A stretch of DNA of 64,000 nucleotides from Lingula anatina (lineage: Eukaryota; Brachiopoda; Lingulata; Lingulida; Lingulidae). The notes below the pieces were generated by a model. The model did not search any database and was not told the origin of the DNA. It saw only the letters and a list, made by a program, of their open reading frames with translations. The position numbers and the translations under genes are program-made. Below, piece by piece: positions 12,947 through 24,697 of the stretch; within the stretch, counting starts at the first letter, position 1; every line of letters starts with the position of its first letter. Location: NCBI RefSeq assembly GCF_001039355.2, contig NW_019774425.1, positions 134,543 through 198,542 on the forward strand. Reading direction: 5' to 3'.

Positions 12947-14560
12947 ACCTTTAATTTATTAGTAGGATATAAAAAAGGATATAATGCGCAAAAGTAACAT
13001 GTCAGGACCTCAAACCATTCTCATTCAAGGTGCACAGTAATTGGTTTTTCAATGATTTGGATGTGTCTAAGTGTCAATAAAATTATTTCCTTGCACTCAG
13101 TTCTGTAATTTTTACTCCTAAATTAGTTTGAAATGAAAATGGTATTGTTTAGAAGCATATTGTGATGACAATCTTTTTTCTGTTTTTGTTGAATTGTGTT
13201 ATCTTTATAGTAAGGTACTGAGCTTAATCACCCTAGGTTTAGATATTGTTTATAAAACTGCTTACTATGGTTATGTTTTTAAAAGAACTATTAATGCACA
13301 TTTGGGGAACTTGACTATATTTAAGGTATCATTTTTCCTATAGAAAGGTGCATTTGTTAGAAAAATTACGACAGCTTATTTTGGCTTTTCATACTGCAGG
13401 CAGTAGGTTTTGCCATGCCAAATTTCATAGCATGTATTTATTATTTTTAAATAAAATCATACTAGACAAATACTTCTTTTGAAAAAGTTAAATAAATGTA
13501 TGGTCAGACTAAGAGATTCGGTTGCCTTGGAGCAAACTACATATAAAGGTTGTGTCATTATACAAATAATGTTTTTGAAAAACAAGAATCTCTGGAATCT
13601 GTTCAGTATAAGTAATCCTATGACAGTATATGTTGAGTATATGTTGTCAGCATTGCAGGCACCACTTGTACCATCCATAATAGATGTAAATAGCTATTTT
13701 AAACTATTTGGAAGAGCCAGATCTGAATGTGTAAATAGTTGTTGTGATGTAGAAATAGTTGTACGAATGGAATAAAATTTAAAAGACATTTTTTTCTCCT
13801 TGTTTTCATTCCCATACTGAATAGTTTACTGTCAAGAATTAAAACCACAGACAAAATTCAGCTAATTGTTTGTATATATCGTTTTTCAAGTGCACACTTA
13901 AAAGTAGTCCTAAACGTGAGAGATTTCTGAATAGCTAAGAACTATAATTACTTGTAGCAAAACTGTGTAGCAAAGACTTCTACGTGGTTCTGAAGCATCT
14001 GGCATAAATCTTAAGAAATTCAATGTGATTGATGTTGACGTGTTAATTAATGTAATTTAAAATTTGCATTTTACCAAATGGTGCAAACGGTACTGTTGGA
14101 ACAATGTTTTCACTCGAAAAAGAATGAGATTTTTGATACTCGTGTTGGTACACGTACACATAGGAAGGAGGGCCTGCGAGAACCTTTTTGCTCAGAAAAT
14201 ATCTCCCCTGAATCTAAATTTGATCCAAGTCCTATGCCATTTCTCAAGCTGAGTCAAGCTGGGAAGTCAAAAGATGCGCTTTATCAGAAAAGGAAACCAT
14301 CTGAAATGGCTGGGACAACAAACACATTTGCCACTTGTGTGTTAAATTAGAATCTCACCTGATACACTGCAAACTTGGGGCCAATTACATACAAACATTC
14401 TAAGCCCTAGTTGGTTGCTAAACTTCATTCTATCTCTAGTTGCATACTAACTCTATTCCATAAAACCATTCTAAGCCTAGTATAGTTGTTCTAAGTTTCA
14501 TGCTTAAGTTAGAGTAGGTCCGAGTATCTTCTAAAACACTAGTATCATTTTAGCTCATTT
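12947..14560. other. 3' UTR and flank of the ANKFN1-like gene
   Basis: AATAAA polyadenylation signals lie at 13076-13081 and 13771-13776, about 130 and 825 bases after the stop. The remainder is AT-rich without a supported gene. Open frames at 13457-13775 and 14064-14350 have no homology I recognise and no splice support. Confidence 0.5.
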
Positions 14561-14569
14561 CTACTCATA

Positions 14570-14870
14570 CCTCCGAGGTGTAAGGATAACCAGGAGAATT
14601 TTAGAAATTGTGGAACTCTGCTGAGCAATGCCATTGGACATTGTCAGCAGGTAATGATAGCCCTGCAATACTATGCAACGGGCACTTTCCAATATGTTGT
14701 TGGGGACCCTTTGCAAGTGTCCCAGCAAACTGCCTGGCATGCGATTCATCATGTATCAAATGCTCTTGCAGCAAGGATTGGGGATTATGTGAAATTTCCA
14801 AATGCACAAAATATGGCCAACATCAAGGATGGGTTCTACAGGACGAGAAATATACACATTAGGAAACCTT
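14570..14870 (+). mobile_element. Harbinger (HARBI1-type) transposase fragment
   Basis: A conceptual translation around 14582-14860 reads LQYYATGTFQYVVGD, VSQQTAWHAIHHVS, DYVKFP and IKDGFYR. This is the N-terminal/helix-turn-helix to pre-catalytic order of PIF/Harbinger transposases (family pattern: ALRFYATGSFQ...VSQPTVSR...IKFP...F...). The match then runs out before the DDE region (no GCVDGTHI-like block). Only a short 5' part remains, and no full-length ORF exists. It is a dead remnant. Downstream at 14944-14974 is a 13-bp perfect stem, which could belong to the same insertion. Confidence 0.75.
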
Positions 14871-14943
14871 GCCTTGTGTTGATTCAGTATGCTTACCCAA
14901 GGTTTATTTTTCCTAGCATTGGTGTACGCATCCTTGTGTTGAC

Positions 14944-14974
14944 CAGGGAATTATATATCCGATATAATTCCCTG
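14944..14974. repeat. Perfect 13-bp stem-loop
   Basis: The arms CAGGGAATTATAT and ATATAATTCCCTG pair perfectly around a 5-nt loop ATCCG. The hairpin lies just 3' of the Harbinger remnant. Its function is unknown. Confidence 0.7.
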
Positions 14975-14979
14975 TGTTG

Positions 14980-15606
14980 ACTATCTAACGTGTCCTTAAA
15001 TTCTTCATAGCATTCGGCTTAATTGTCTGACACGCTGCCTCGGGCAGCAAGGGGGTTGTTAATTTTCAACTTGCTGCATTCAGTTAAGCAGATTGCACTA
15101 AGCGAGTGCCCCCTGCAGAGTTAGGCCAACCCAACTACCACAGTGTCTATCTGATTGCTCTTATGATACAAGAAATCCCACTAGATGACAACTGGGTCAT
15201 ATCTTAGAATCTTATCATTTGCCGTTTCACATACGATGATGTACCCCTATCAAAGATGCACATTAAGAGAGTAGTTGTGTGAAATTATTGAAATGTTACA
15301 TTTCTGTAAAATAAAGTGAGATTCAGTAAAGTGAGATTCAACAATTTATTTTGATTTACATACTGGGTATGTCAATAAAAATGATAAATTATAAACAATT
15401 GTTGGTTTAAACTACAGAATATTATATAATTAGCAGACAAGAGCTTAGCAGTAATATCTGGTGCTTTTAAAAACAATAGTCATCTCTGTAAGTCTGTAAT
15501 ATTTTTACAAACAATGAAAATACTGTTCATTGTTTTTAAATTAACTTTTCCCCACTTATTAATACATTAATTTTATATGACAGTCTGTGAAAAATTAATT
15601 CGTGTC
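14980..15606. other. Intergenic and 3' flank of the zinc-finger gene
   Basis: Short hairpin GCTGCC-TCG-GGCAGC near 15027. A reverse-strand polyadenylation signal (TTTATT on plus, AATAAA on minus) at 15345-15350, about 255 bases beyond the zinc-finger stop codon. No coding potential recognised. Confidence 0.45.
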
Positions 15607-18006
15607 CTAGGACATTTCATCAACCACATGTGCATTACCCACTTCCAATGAGTTCAACGAAATTACAGAACTATCAACATCATATGTTTGCTGCATGCTC
15701 GATTCCACATCCCCTATTGCTGCTGGTGGTTCATTCTGTGGCAGCACTATTAAGCTCTGAACTTCATTTCCATTCAGGAGAATGTTCAGCCCTGTATTGG
15801 GATTACATGGAGGAGCAAAGTTAGCATCCACCTCCTGTAGCTGCCCATCCCCTGTGGAGTCCTCAACTGCAGCCTGGACAGGCTCCTCAATGACAACTGG
15901 ATTTTGTGGCAACTGTTCTTCTGCACCAGGCACACTGTCTGTACAAACACTGATCACATATCTCTCCTGGGCACCGTCCTCTTGAGGAATTATCTGTATT
16001 TGAACATTTCCTCCATTTCCTACATTGGAGTTGGCCAACAACTGCAGCACCTGTCCTATCAGCTCTTCATTTTCTCCACTTGTTTGGCCCTGAATTGTCA
16101 GAGAAAATGATTCCATTGGAGTTCCTTCCTCTGTGCCTGCAGTTGCTGTGGTCTCCTTTTGCTTGTCGTCTTCTAACAGCAGTTTTCCTTTTGCCAACCC
16201 TTTGGAACATATTCCATTGCGCATGTGAGCTGCTAAATTATCTTTGCGAGCAAAGCTGCGCTGGCACGTGACACAGGTGTGCATTGTTTTTACTGGTTGA
16301 TGAAGTTGCTGATGTCGCATCCTCGTAGAACGATCTCGAAATTTTTCTCTGCAAAATGAACATGGGTAAGGTTTGTCACCAGTGTGTACAAGTCTATGTT
16401 GTTTTAGTTCTTGAAAAGTGTAAAACTGCTTGGTACAGTCTGAGCATGTGTGATTCTTCTCACCTTGGTGTCGTTTCATATGCATTTTATAATCTTTCTG
16501 CAAGTAAAATTGCTTGTCACAAGACTCACATTTGAATCTCTTGAGTTTCTGATGTATGTTTTCAACATGCATGCGAAGGTTGCGAACATTGGCAAATACC
16601 TGCTGGCATTCATTGCATGACAAGGCTGCATCTTTCTCATCTTTGCTGTGAGACTGTTTATGTTTTCGGAGAGCAGACCAACTGTGCAAAGTCATCTTAC
16701 ATACTGAGCAAACCCATCCTTTGGATTCAGCCATACAACTCTGTCTGTGGTTTTCCAACTCTACAGTGGAAAAAAGGTCAAGGCACTTAGGACATTGTTT
16801 TTTGTCTTTGTTATGCACAAGACGCCTATGCTGTCGCAGGTTATGGTTTGTTTTGAACTGTTTTGAACACTCTTCACAAGAAAAATCACAGGTCTTATTG
16901 TGTTGTTCCACATGGTCAAAATAATGGCTCTTGTGGGAGGATATATACTCACAATGAATACACGCATATATTTTCCTTGGTTTATGCTTCATGAATCTGG
17001 TACGTTTTAATTTCTTTTTACTAATCAAAGATGGACTCTTAAAGCATGGTAGATTTTTTGCAGTGTCTATATTTTTAGAATCGATACTTCTCCAGGTATC
17101 TTGTTGTACCTGTGGGATTACAACATCAGGATGCAACTCACTGTAGTGCTTCAACAGATCCAGCATGATGCTGAATGATTCACTGCACTCTTGGCAAGAC
17201 AAGTGCTTCTCCATGTGTTCTGATATGTAATGTATGATGACCTCATCTTCATGTTTTGCTTTGTGGTCACACTTGATACATTCAAAATCCTCTCTGCCTT
17301 CATTTAATGCACTTTTCTCACCAGAATCAACTGTGTTGGCATCCTCTGGCTCAGGAGTAGCACGGATTGAATCCTTAGGCTGCACTTCTGATAATCTATC
17401 AACAAGATCCCCATAAAATGTTGTTTCAATTTTTTCCCATTTCTCTGCCTCTTTCGAAGTAGGCAGTAATTTATGCATGTTATGATAATGAGATTTAATA
17501 TTGGACTTCACTTTGCATGCATACACACAGTGGCTACATTCAAATGGCCTTGCTTTACAATGAACACTGACAATGTGGTCTTTCATGTGACGTTTATGAG
17601 ATGAGGCATAACCACATAAAGTGCACACACGTGTATTTTTCTCCCCAACTTTAATTGTTGAAGGCTGTATGGATTCCTTGGATTTAATAACCCTTTGTTG
17701 ATCTTTCGCCATGGTTTTCTTATTAGATGAGGTGTCCAATACACTGTTCTTCTTGTTAGATCTATTTTTTAATGGACATTTTCTTCTGGTTCCAGATTTC
17801 ACCTTGTGCATGTTATTTGATTCCTTCTTCTTGTCAGAAAGAGCATTCAATGTACTGCGCCCCTTTCTTGATCGAGTTTTTATTCCAGTGTCATCATTTC
17901 GTTTCTTAAGTTCTTTAAGCCTTTTAGGCTCTTGAGCAAATTCTGTATTGACTGCCTTTCGAGTTCTACTTCTAGTCATCACAGAAGACCCAGAAGTAGT
18001 AGACAT
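15607..18006 (-). CDS. C2H2 zinc-finger protein, 799 aa, single exon
   Basis: An uninterrupted frame runs from an ATG in good context (AAAACCATGT) to TAG. It has about thirteen C2H2-type fingers: residues 128-149, 157-178, 243-264, 271-292, 349-369, 377-398, 405-424, 433-453, 464-485, 493-513, 521-541, 549-569 and 578-600. Two (about 405 and 578) end in Cys, giving C2HC. Linkers are mostly irregular; only one TGDKPY-type linker (about 542) is seen. The first 120 residues are Lys/Arg/Ser rich and likely nuclear-targeting. The last 200 residues are acidic, Gln/Asn rich and finger-free, like an activation or interaction domain. The predicted role is a nuclear DNA-binding regulator. The layout resembles ZFAT/ZNF-type multi-finger proteins, but no specific orthologue is claimed. 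The gene is head-to-head with RCE1, start codons 460 bp apart. Confidence 0.9.
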   Translation of the reverse strand: MSTTSGSSVMTRSRTRKAVNTEFAQEPKRLKELKKRNDDTGIKTRSRKGRSTLNALSDKKKESNNMHKVKSGTRRKCPLKNRSNKKNSVLDTSSNKKTMAKDQQRVIKSKESIQPSTIKVGEKNTRVCTLCGYASSHKRHMKDHIVSVHCKARPFECSHCVYACKVKSNIKSHYHNMHKLLPTSKEAEKWEKIETTFYGDLVDRLSEVQPKDSIRATPEPEDANTVDSGEKSALNEGREDFECIKCDHKAKHEDEVIIHYISEHMEKHLSCQECSESFSIMLDLLKHYSELHPDVVIPQVQQDTWRSIDSKNIDTAKNLPCFKSPSLISKKKLKRTRFMKHKPRKIYACIHCEYISSHKSHYFDHVEQHNKTCDFSCEECSKQFKTNHNLRQHRRLVHNKDKKQCPKCLDLFSTVELENHRQSCMAESKGWVCSVCKMTLHSWSALRKHKQSHSKDEKDAALSCNECQQVFANVRNLRMHVENIHQKLKRFKCESCDKQFYLQKDYKMHMKRHQGEKNHTCSDCTKQFYTFQELKQHRLVHTGDKPYPCSFCREKFRDRSTRMRHQQLHQPVKTMHTCVTCQRSFARKDNLAAHMRNGICSKGLAKGKLLLEDDKQKETTATAGTEEGTPMESFSLTIQGQTSGENEELIGQVLQLLANSNVGNGGNVQIQIIPQEDGAQERYVISVCTDSVPGAEEQLPQNPVVIEEPVQAAVEDSTGDGQLQEVDANFAPPCNPNTGLNILLNGNEVQSLIVLPQNEPPAAIGDVESSMQQTYDVDSSVISLNSLEVGNAHVVDEMS

Positions 18007-18466
18007 GGTTTTGCTTCAATGCTCGTACATGTACATGCAGGTTCTCTTTGCTTTCTGTAATGTGTCCCTCTCCTTTATTTTAGTACTCATGCATTTTCTG
18101 GCTGTTGTTATTGCTGGCATTTAAAAACGAACATGTGATGAAAGCCTACTGTAACAACCCAGCAACATCTAGAACATGAAGATAAAAGAGAGTTGATTAT
18201 TAGCAATGGAACTGTCACTCGATAAAACGATAGCACTGGTAATGAAAGGCTTTCATTATTGTTTGTGCACAAAGCATATAAACTATTATGAATAATATCA
18301 AAAATACATTAAAATTGTTATGTTTTTGTTACCTTAAGAGTAAGTGATCCCATGAAAGCTTGATCATCCTAGAAAACTTGTCTCAAATCAATTCAACTTT
18401 CCGTAAAACTACTTTCAGTGATTATCTCTCGACTCTTTTATTTTTGGAGATCTAAAAAGCACAAAC
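18007..18466. promoter_or_regulatory. Bidirectional promoter region between the zinc-finger gene and RCE1
   Basis: Only 460 bp separate the two divergent start codons, so transcription of both genes must start within or across this interval. No TATA box or factor site is assigned with confidence. The sequence is AT-rich, with a C-poor tract before the RCE1 ATG. Confidence 0.55.
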
Positions 18467-21400
18467 ATGGCGGGCATTGTTTTTGAGTTGAACACATTGC
18501 AAGCATTATCGGTGTGTTTTATACTTGCTGTAGGCTACGTTGCTAGTCTCTATATATGGAATAACAAATTACACAGGTAGGTCTACATTTATATTTTAAA
18601 ATAACTGATGATGCTGTTCAAGTTTTCAAAAATGCAGTGCATGATTCAGATGAATCACTGTCTCGGTGTCGAACATTTCCTGTTTGAAATGGTTAGACTG
18701 TCTTTCTTTTACCAGTGATGCTTACACGTCAACTGCCTGCTTGTCATTCCTTATTTTTAATTACAGGCTTGATTTCAGTTGGTTTATTTTTGTAATTGGT
18801 GATTAATTATCACAAACTGGATATTGTTCATCTTTGGCAGTCTTCAACGACATTTTACACACAAAACTGAGCTCCNNNNCCCCCCCCCCCCCCCCCCAAA
18901 AAAAATGGAATTTTTGGCTTTATTTTGAGAATATTTACATTAGCAGATAGTCGTTTGATGAAAAAAAGCTGCGTTTTTAGTGAAATAACTGTTTATTTTT
19001 CTCAGTTCTTTACTTTGTCAATTGTTTACCTCTTTAATTTTATATCTTTATTTAATTAACAATATATAGTTGAACATATGTTGTAGTTTTAATTACTCTT
19101 AAAGCACTGTATGAAAAAAATAACATTTTTTCACACTTTTACTTGTTTTTCTTTCTGTGCACTATTTACATGGAAAATATTTTGATAACTGAGATGATAT
19201 ACATGTATTTATGCCAAAAGAGTATGTAGACCTGTTTTATTTGTTTTTATTATATTTCATACGAAAATATCATGCCTACCCTTGTTGTATTTTCTGAATA
19301 CATTGACAAAAACATTCTTTCAAATCTCATAAGTTTCATTTAGAAACCCTTTAGCAATGCTGTATGTAGGTCATTTGTTTGCATCAGCTGTGTACCATTA
19401 TCATACCAGTGCACAGCATCTGGTTGATTCAGATTTGATTAAAAAGGCATTTGCAAAGTTTATTTAGGATTATATCAATATGTGCTGATCTATTTCACAG
19501 TCCTCCAGTAATGTGATTCATGTTATTAATAAAAATAAGAAAGGGGTGCATTAAAAGTTGCAATGATTTAATTTACCTGTATCCTGTTGATGATTAAAAT
19601 AATTTTGTTATTATGATTATGCTGTTAGGAGAAAAGTACAGTACCTTACTAATTCTTTTTACCTTAGACTAAGACTTAGTTTGCTTAGTTTGCTGGTTTT
19701 TGTATAAGATAGGAAATGAGTGTAGCACAAACAGGAAGTACATTAGAAAGTGATAACATGGCTTTCACTAAACTTTTCCTGCGTAAAATTTAAAATTTGG
19801 CTGATAAACAGTGCTTGTTTTTGGTATAAATGTTTGGAAAATTATGTGGATTTAAAACTGATTTAATCTATTTTAATTACTTTATGTTAGAGATCACCCT
19901 GCAACAATAAAAAGAAGATGTATCAGTGTGTTGCTGTTCTCCTCTTTAGCTCCTGGATTTGTGTGGTATTTCAGCACTCCAACTGAAACACTGGTATGTA
20001 TATATCAGATTTTTAAAAGTTAATAAGTCCTTAACTGTTCACTTAATATTTAAAAATTTTGGTCTCAGCAGATACGTTTGTTATTGTTACAGCCTTTGTC
20101 ATATAATATTTCTTAACTAAGATATAAACAATCCAAGTTTAATTTTAATTCTTTATTTTAGTGGTAAGATGTCTGAAGAGAAGAATTCAAAAGATTAATG
20201 TGATTTTGAACTCATATTTGTGAGTGAAAGGTGATTTATTATTTGATATCTGTTATAAACAATTTGGCATAGTGTATGACCTGTTAAAGGTTATATTTCA
20301 TTGAATTAATCACACTTAAACTTTTTAAATTTAATTAAATTTCTTATATCAGGGTCACAGCCTCATGACATGGCTAGGAGTAAGATTCTCAGGAACCATC
20401 ATGGCAGCTGTTTTACCACTGTTTCTGACTATTGTAAGTTGAAACATGATTATAGATAAAGGGCCTTTATTTGCTTCCATAAATTATTACTATTTTCCCT
20501 TAGATAAATAATGCAGTACAAAATTCCATTTGGAATTACTTTTCTTTTACTAAGTCTATGCTATCTGCTTTGTTCAGTAATTAATGCATTGGGAAGATAA
20601 GCATTAAAGGCTCATTCACCCAAGGTCAAGATTTATTCCTATTTTTGGTACCAGTCAGAGATCCTAATTGTCTACTTTCGGTTTAAAATAGCTGATTAAG
20701 ACCAGCATATGATCTATTGGTCTGGTGACTCATTTGGTTTATTTCTGGATGGTGTGGATGCGATATTGAAGTTAAGCTACGTACAGTGTTGGGGAGTCTG
20801 GTTTTCTATCATGTACACATCTGGAACATTAGTTCTGCAGCTGACTTACTGGCAGCGTTTGTGCTTAAAGGGGCAAGCTTAAAAATATGTTTTGTGATCT
20901 ATTCATACTTTGGATGGGCAAACACTAAATTTACAACTCAGAAGTTTGCTGAGCTTTTACATAAAATATAACTATTGACTATTGATGCTATTGAACAGTT
21001 CTTTTTGAAAGCAGTACCTTATTTTGAAACAAGGGAAACTTGAAATATGATAATGTAAATAAATTTTATAGCCCTTGTAGGTAAATTCTTTGCTTTGCCA
21101 TTTATTATTAAAATTATTGTAATTTTTTGTCACAAATATGGAGCATTTTAATTCAGTGAATGATGTAGAAAAGAAATAAAATCTTAAATATCTTTCCATT
21201 GGTTTCTTTTTGTTTTTCAGGTTTTGTTTCTAGGTCCACTAACACTGTTCTATTTGGATGGGGTGCTTAAATTGTATTTAGGTATGTTTTTTGGAAAGAA
21301 AAAGATTTTGTGGTATTTTAGTACAGTACAAGTCATTTTGACATATGAAGATTGTAGGATCAAAGAGATTGATATATCAATCAGTATATCAAAGAGATTG

Positions 21401-22898
21401 ATATACTGATTATTTTTTTGTGCAATTCGATTTGTGGTTGAAAACAAATTATTTTTCCAGAACCCAAGTACTGGCAAGCTAATATGAAGAACTTAATATG
21501 GTTAAGAAATCATGTTGTGGTAGGTTTATATTGATGTATTTTCTGTGGCAGTTGGAATGGATAGTGACTGTGTTACTTGAGTAAAAAGTCCCTATTGTAA
21601 GTTTTAACTCTTTCTGTCCTACCAAAACAAACAATACAATTATTGGTGCTCACCTTGCAATGTATAATTGAATAAAATTGATTAAGAGTAATAGGTAAAG
21701 TATATTAAGAATATTGCCTTAGTTTGTATATTTTTGTAATGAGAGCCTTTCCTATGCCATAACTGATGTGAAGTTTTGTTACCTAGGCCCCATTTTCAGA
21801 AGAGTTCATATTCAGAGCCTGTATGATCCCTTTACTCATCCCTTCTGTCGGTGCTGGCACTGCAGTGTTTCTGGCTCCTCTATTTTTTGGGGTTGGTAAG
21901 TAAAACTGAGGGGTCAATGTGTATGTATTTTTATATGATAAGTATTCTGTAGTAAATACTTTTATTGACTTTGAATAAAAGAATGTACGTAGGGTCGTGT
22001 GTGTGTGTGTGTTTATTTAATTGCTTGTTGATAAAAGTGTTGTCATCATTTGTACCAAATCTTTTGTTTATTAGGATGTTGATATACATGTTAGACTGAT
22101 GAAGTGAATATTATATTTTTTGTTATATTTATTTCTATAGCACATTTTCACCACATGGTGGAGAGAGTTAGAAACAAGCATGCTGACCTTAAAACAGCTT
22201 TTCTCCAGTCATGTAAGTATGGAAAAGATGTGATTTAACTTTTATAAAGAGATAAGAAAGTTGTATTAAATGTCCATTGCAAATTAATTAACCCTATTCT
22301 TACAAATATTTACTTCATCTTTGAACTTTTTAAAGTACAAATTAAAATTTGTATGCAGCCTTTTGAATACGTTTATGAAAATCAAAAGTACACTTTATTT
22401 GAAGATCTACATTTGTTCTGTATTGCAGTGTTTCAGTTTTCTTACACAACAGTATTTGGTGCTTATTCAGCTTTCTTGTTTATTCGCACAGGTTAGTATC
22501 TTCATTTGAGAATCCTGGAAATTTGGATCATTAATTCTGAAAAATGTATGAAAAATGCATGAAAGAGAAATTAAGCAATACAAGTGGCATCTGCCCAAAA
22601 ATAAATTTAAAAAAATAATGCACAACATTAAAAAAATAATAATCTAGCCTGCTTTAATTTGTGTTTATCAATCTTCTGGCTCGTCCTTCCAGGTAGTTTA
22701 GTTGCTCCAGTGGTTGCACATGCCTTCTGTAATCACATGGGATTTCCAGACATTGGGATGGTGTTTCAGTACCCTCCTCCACAGAGGTACAAGATCATGG
22801 CAAACTTTGTGATTGGACTGGTGTTGTGGTGTTTTCTACTCTATCCACTGACACATCCCCCGTTATTTTCCAATACAGCATACAATTTACTTCTTTGA
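18467..22898 (+). CDS. RCE1: CAAX prenyl protease 2 (RCE1)
   Basis: Nine exons: 18467-18576, 19891-19993, 20353-20433, 21221-21281, 21461-21519, 21787-21895, 22141-22212, 22429-22491, 22693-22898. They join in frame to 287 residues ending in TGA (human RCE1 is 329). The product is a multi-pass ER membrane glutamate protease of the ABI/CPBP family that removes -AAX from farnesylated and geranylgeranylated proteins. Visible active-site motifs are EEFIFR (Glu143, Glu144, Arg148), FGVAHFHH (His176) and [10 protein letters not shown] (His229, Asn233). The [18 protein letters not shown] helix is typical of RCE1. The start ATG (ACAAACATGGCG) is followed at once by a hydrophobic segment. An AATAAA lies at 23191-23196. 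The gene looks intact. Confidence 0.95.
18876..18897. other. Assembly gap (NNNN) next to a poly-C run
   Basis: Four Ns are followed by 18 C and then A, inside the first RCE1 intron. This is a low-complexity sequencing gap, not a biological feature. Confidence 0.95.
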
Positions 22899-24697
22899 AA
22901 GCTATGATCATGTATCTGCAAATACAGCTTTATAGTATTAAAGATCTCCTGTTCATTCCATATGCCAGAAGTAAAAGTTTCAGTTTGTATTAACTGATAT
23001 AAGTTTTACTTCAAAAGAAATCTTTGAAGATATATATATGAAGTTGTTTTTAATGGAAAAATGTATTTTCTGCATAATTATGAGTATTGTTATTATTGCA
23101 ACAAAATTCTGTGCATTCAGTATTCCTTTTGCATGGACGAAGCATACTTGTATTTATGTTTCATAGATGAGATTTACACGAAAACTGTATAATAAAGAGC
23201 AGTTGCTGTTATTATGTTAGTTAAAATGAATGATGTATATTTTTGCTATGTTATGACAAGTGACTGTCAAGTTATTTAACAGTTCTAGCATACGTGAAAA
23301 CAGTATGTTTTTCAGAATGGTGCGAGGTTTGAAACTTGATGTGACAGAAATGTTGATATAACAAAGTAGTTAAAATATACTTTGGAGGTATTTCAACACA
23401 TGACATCAATGGTAGCCCGGTGTATATCTATTGGTAGTGAAAAATTCCGTGCAGTTAGACCTAAATATCAAAGTTTTGTTAAAAAATGCAAATATTTGGA
23501 AATTACAATTTAATGTCATTTTATTTGGTGCTATACTTCATTTTGCAATAGCCATAATTGGTTCATTTTACCAAATTAGTTTGATATGTTCAGATTTTTA
23601 TATCAAGTATTACAGTTGTAGCTAGTGTTTAGTCCATTATTACTTCTGGGATACATCTTTTCTTTTCTCATTTGATGTGCTTTTTTATATGTTTTAAAGT
23701 AAAAAATGGTGTATGTGTTTTAGTTTATTTATTGTACTTGTATACTTTTCACAGTAGGTGATATTCACATTTTTTAAAGTGAAGCACTATGGGTTGGTTC
23801 ACAGTGACTAGTGGTACTAGCAAGTGCATACTAACTCGATGAGGACTTGCAGAATGCAATTATCCTGAAGTTGAGTAGAATACAGGGAAAGCTGGTGATT
23901 ATACAAGTACGTTGGAAACAAGAATTTTTTTATCTAATTGCATTCAGCAGGAGTCCCTTTGGAGTTAGTAAGAACTTGCTATAAGAATAAGTTCATTGTG
24001 AATGTACCCTATGATGAAAGTCTGACATTTAATTGCCACTTAAATGCACAAGACAAGAGAGCACATATATGCAGATAGAGAGACCATGTATTCATTTACA
24101 TATTTACTGGTTAATCTCAATAAAGTTTTTATAAAAATGTCTGTATGGCCAATTTGCTCTGTGATATAAAATGAAAGACGAAAGTTTTGGACTATAGATC
24201 ATGTCATCATCTCTTTCCCTTTTTGTGAAACGGGAGCCTGATATCCAATATCTGTCTTACTATTGAAAGTGGTTGACCCAAAGAACGTGTCACAACATTT
24301 GATGGACAGCAATGAACATGAATGTAATAAAAATTGTGAGTGTGGCTTGCAGTTTATGAAATGTGAAGAAATACAGCATTCTTTCGTTAGATGCAAACAC
24401 AGAAAACTAATTACATGAGGTCTTTGTAGCAGATCTACTAATCCAGACCTCGCTTTTGCTTTCACCAATTTAAAATGAGTAACTGCATCAATTTTTTCCA
24501 GCAATATAAATGCAGGACACCAAAATCCCCATAATTTAAAGTAATCACTGGGTTCTGTTCTTATTAAATTTTTATTAATTCACATGTTCACCATGAAAAT
24601 AAATAAAACTGCTGCCTAGTTACAAATCCTTTTTCAACAAGGAAAATACATTATTCATACTCTCTAAGATAAGGGTAATACAAATCGTACACATATT
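22899..24697. other. RCE1 3' UTR and convergent intergenic region
   Basis: AATAAA occurs at 23191-23196 and 24119-24124. Nothing coding is recognised. A short block at 23933-23975 (TCTAATTGCATTCAGCA...) resembles 7422-7462 (TCTGATTGCATTTAGCA...) and may be a weak dispersed repeat. RCE1 and the minus-strand acyltransferase converge here. Confidence 0.45.

Noticed and set aside
14064-14350. 90-codon open frame after the ANKFN1-like gene
   Set aside because: No recognised domain, no splice or start support, and overlapping frames of similar length; likely chance.
15630-17935. Several plus-strand frames across the zinc-finger gene
   Set aside because: Antisense shadows of a strongly coding minus-strand exon.
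24199-24504. Minus-strand 101-codon frame between RCE1 and the LCLAT1-like gene
   Set aside because: Lies in the RCE1 3' flank, no domain, no splice context.
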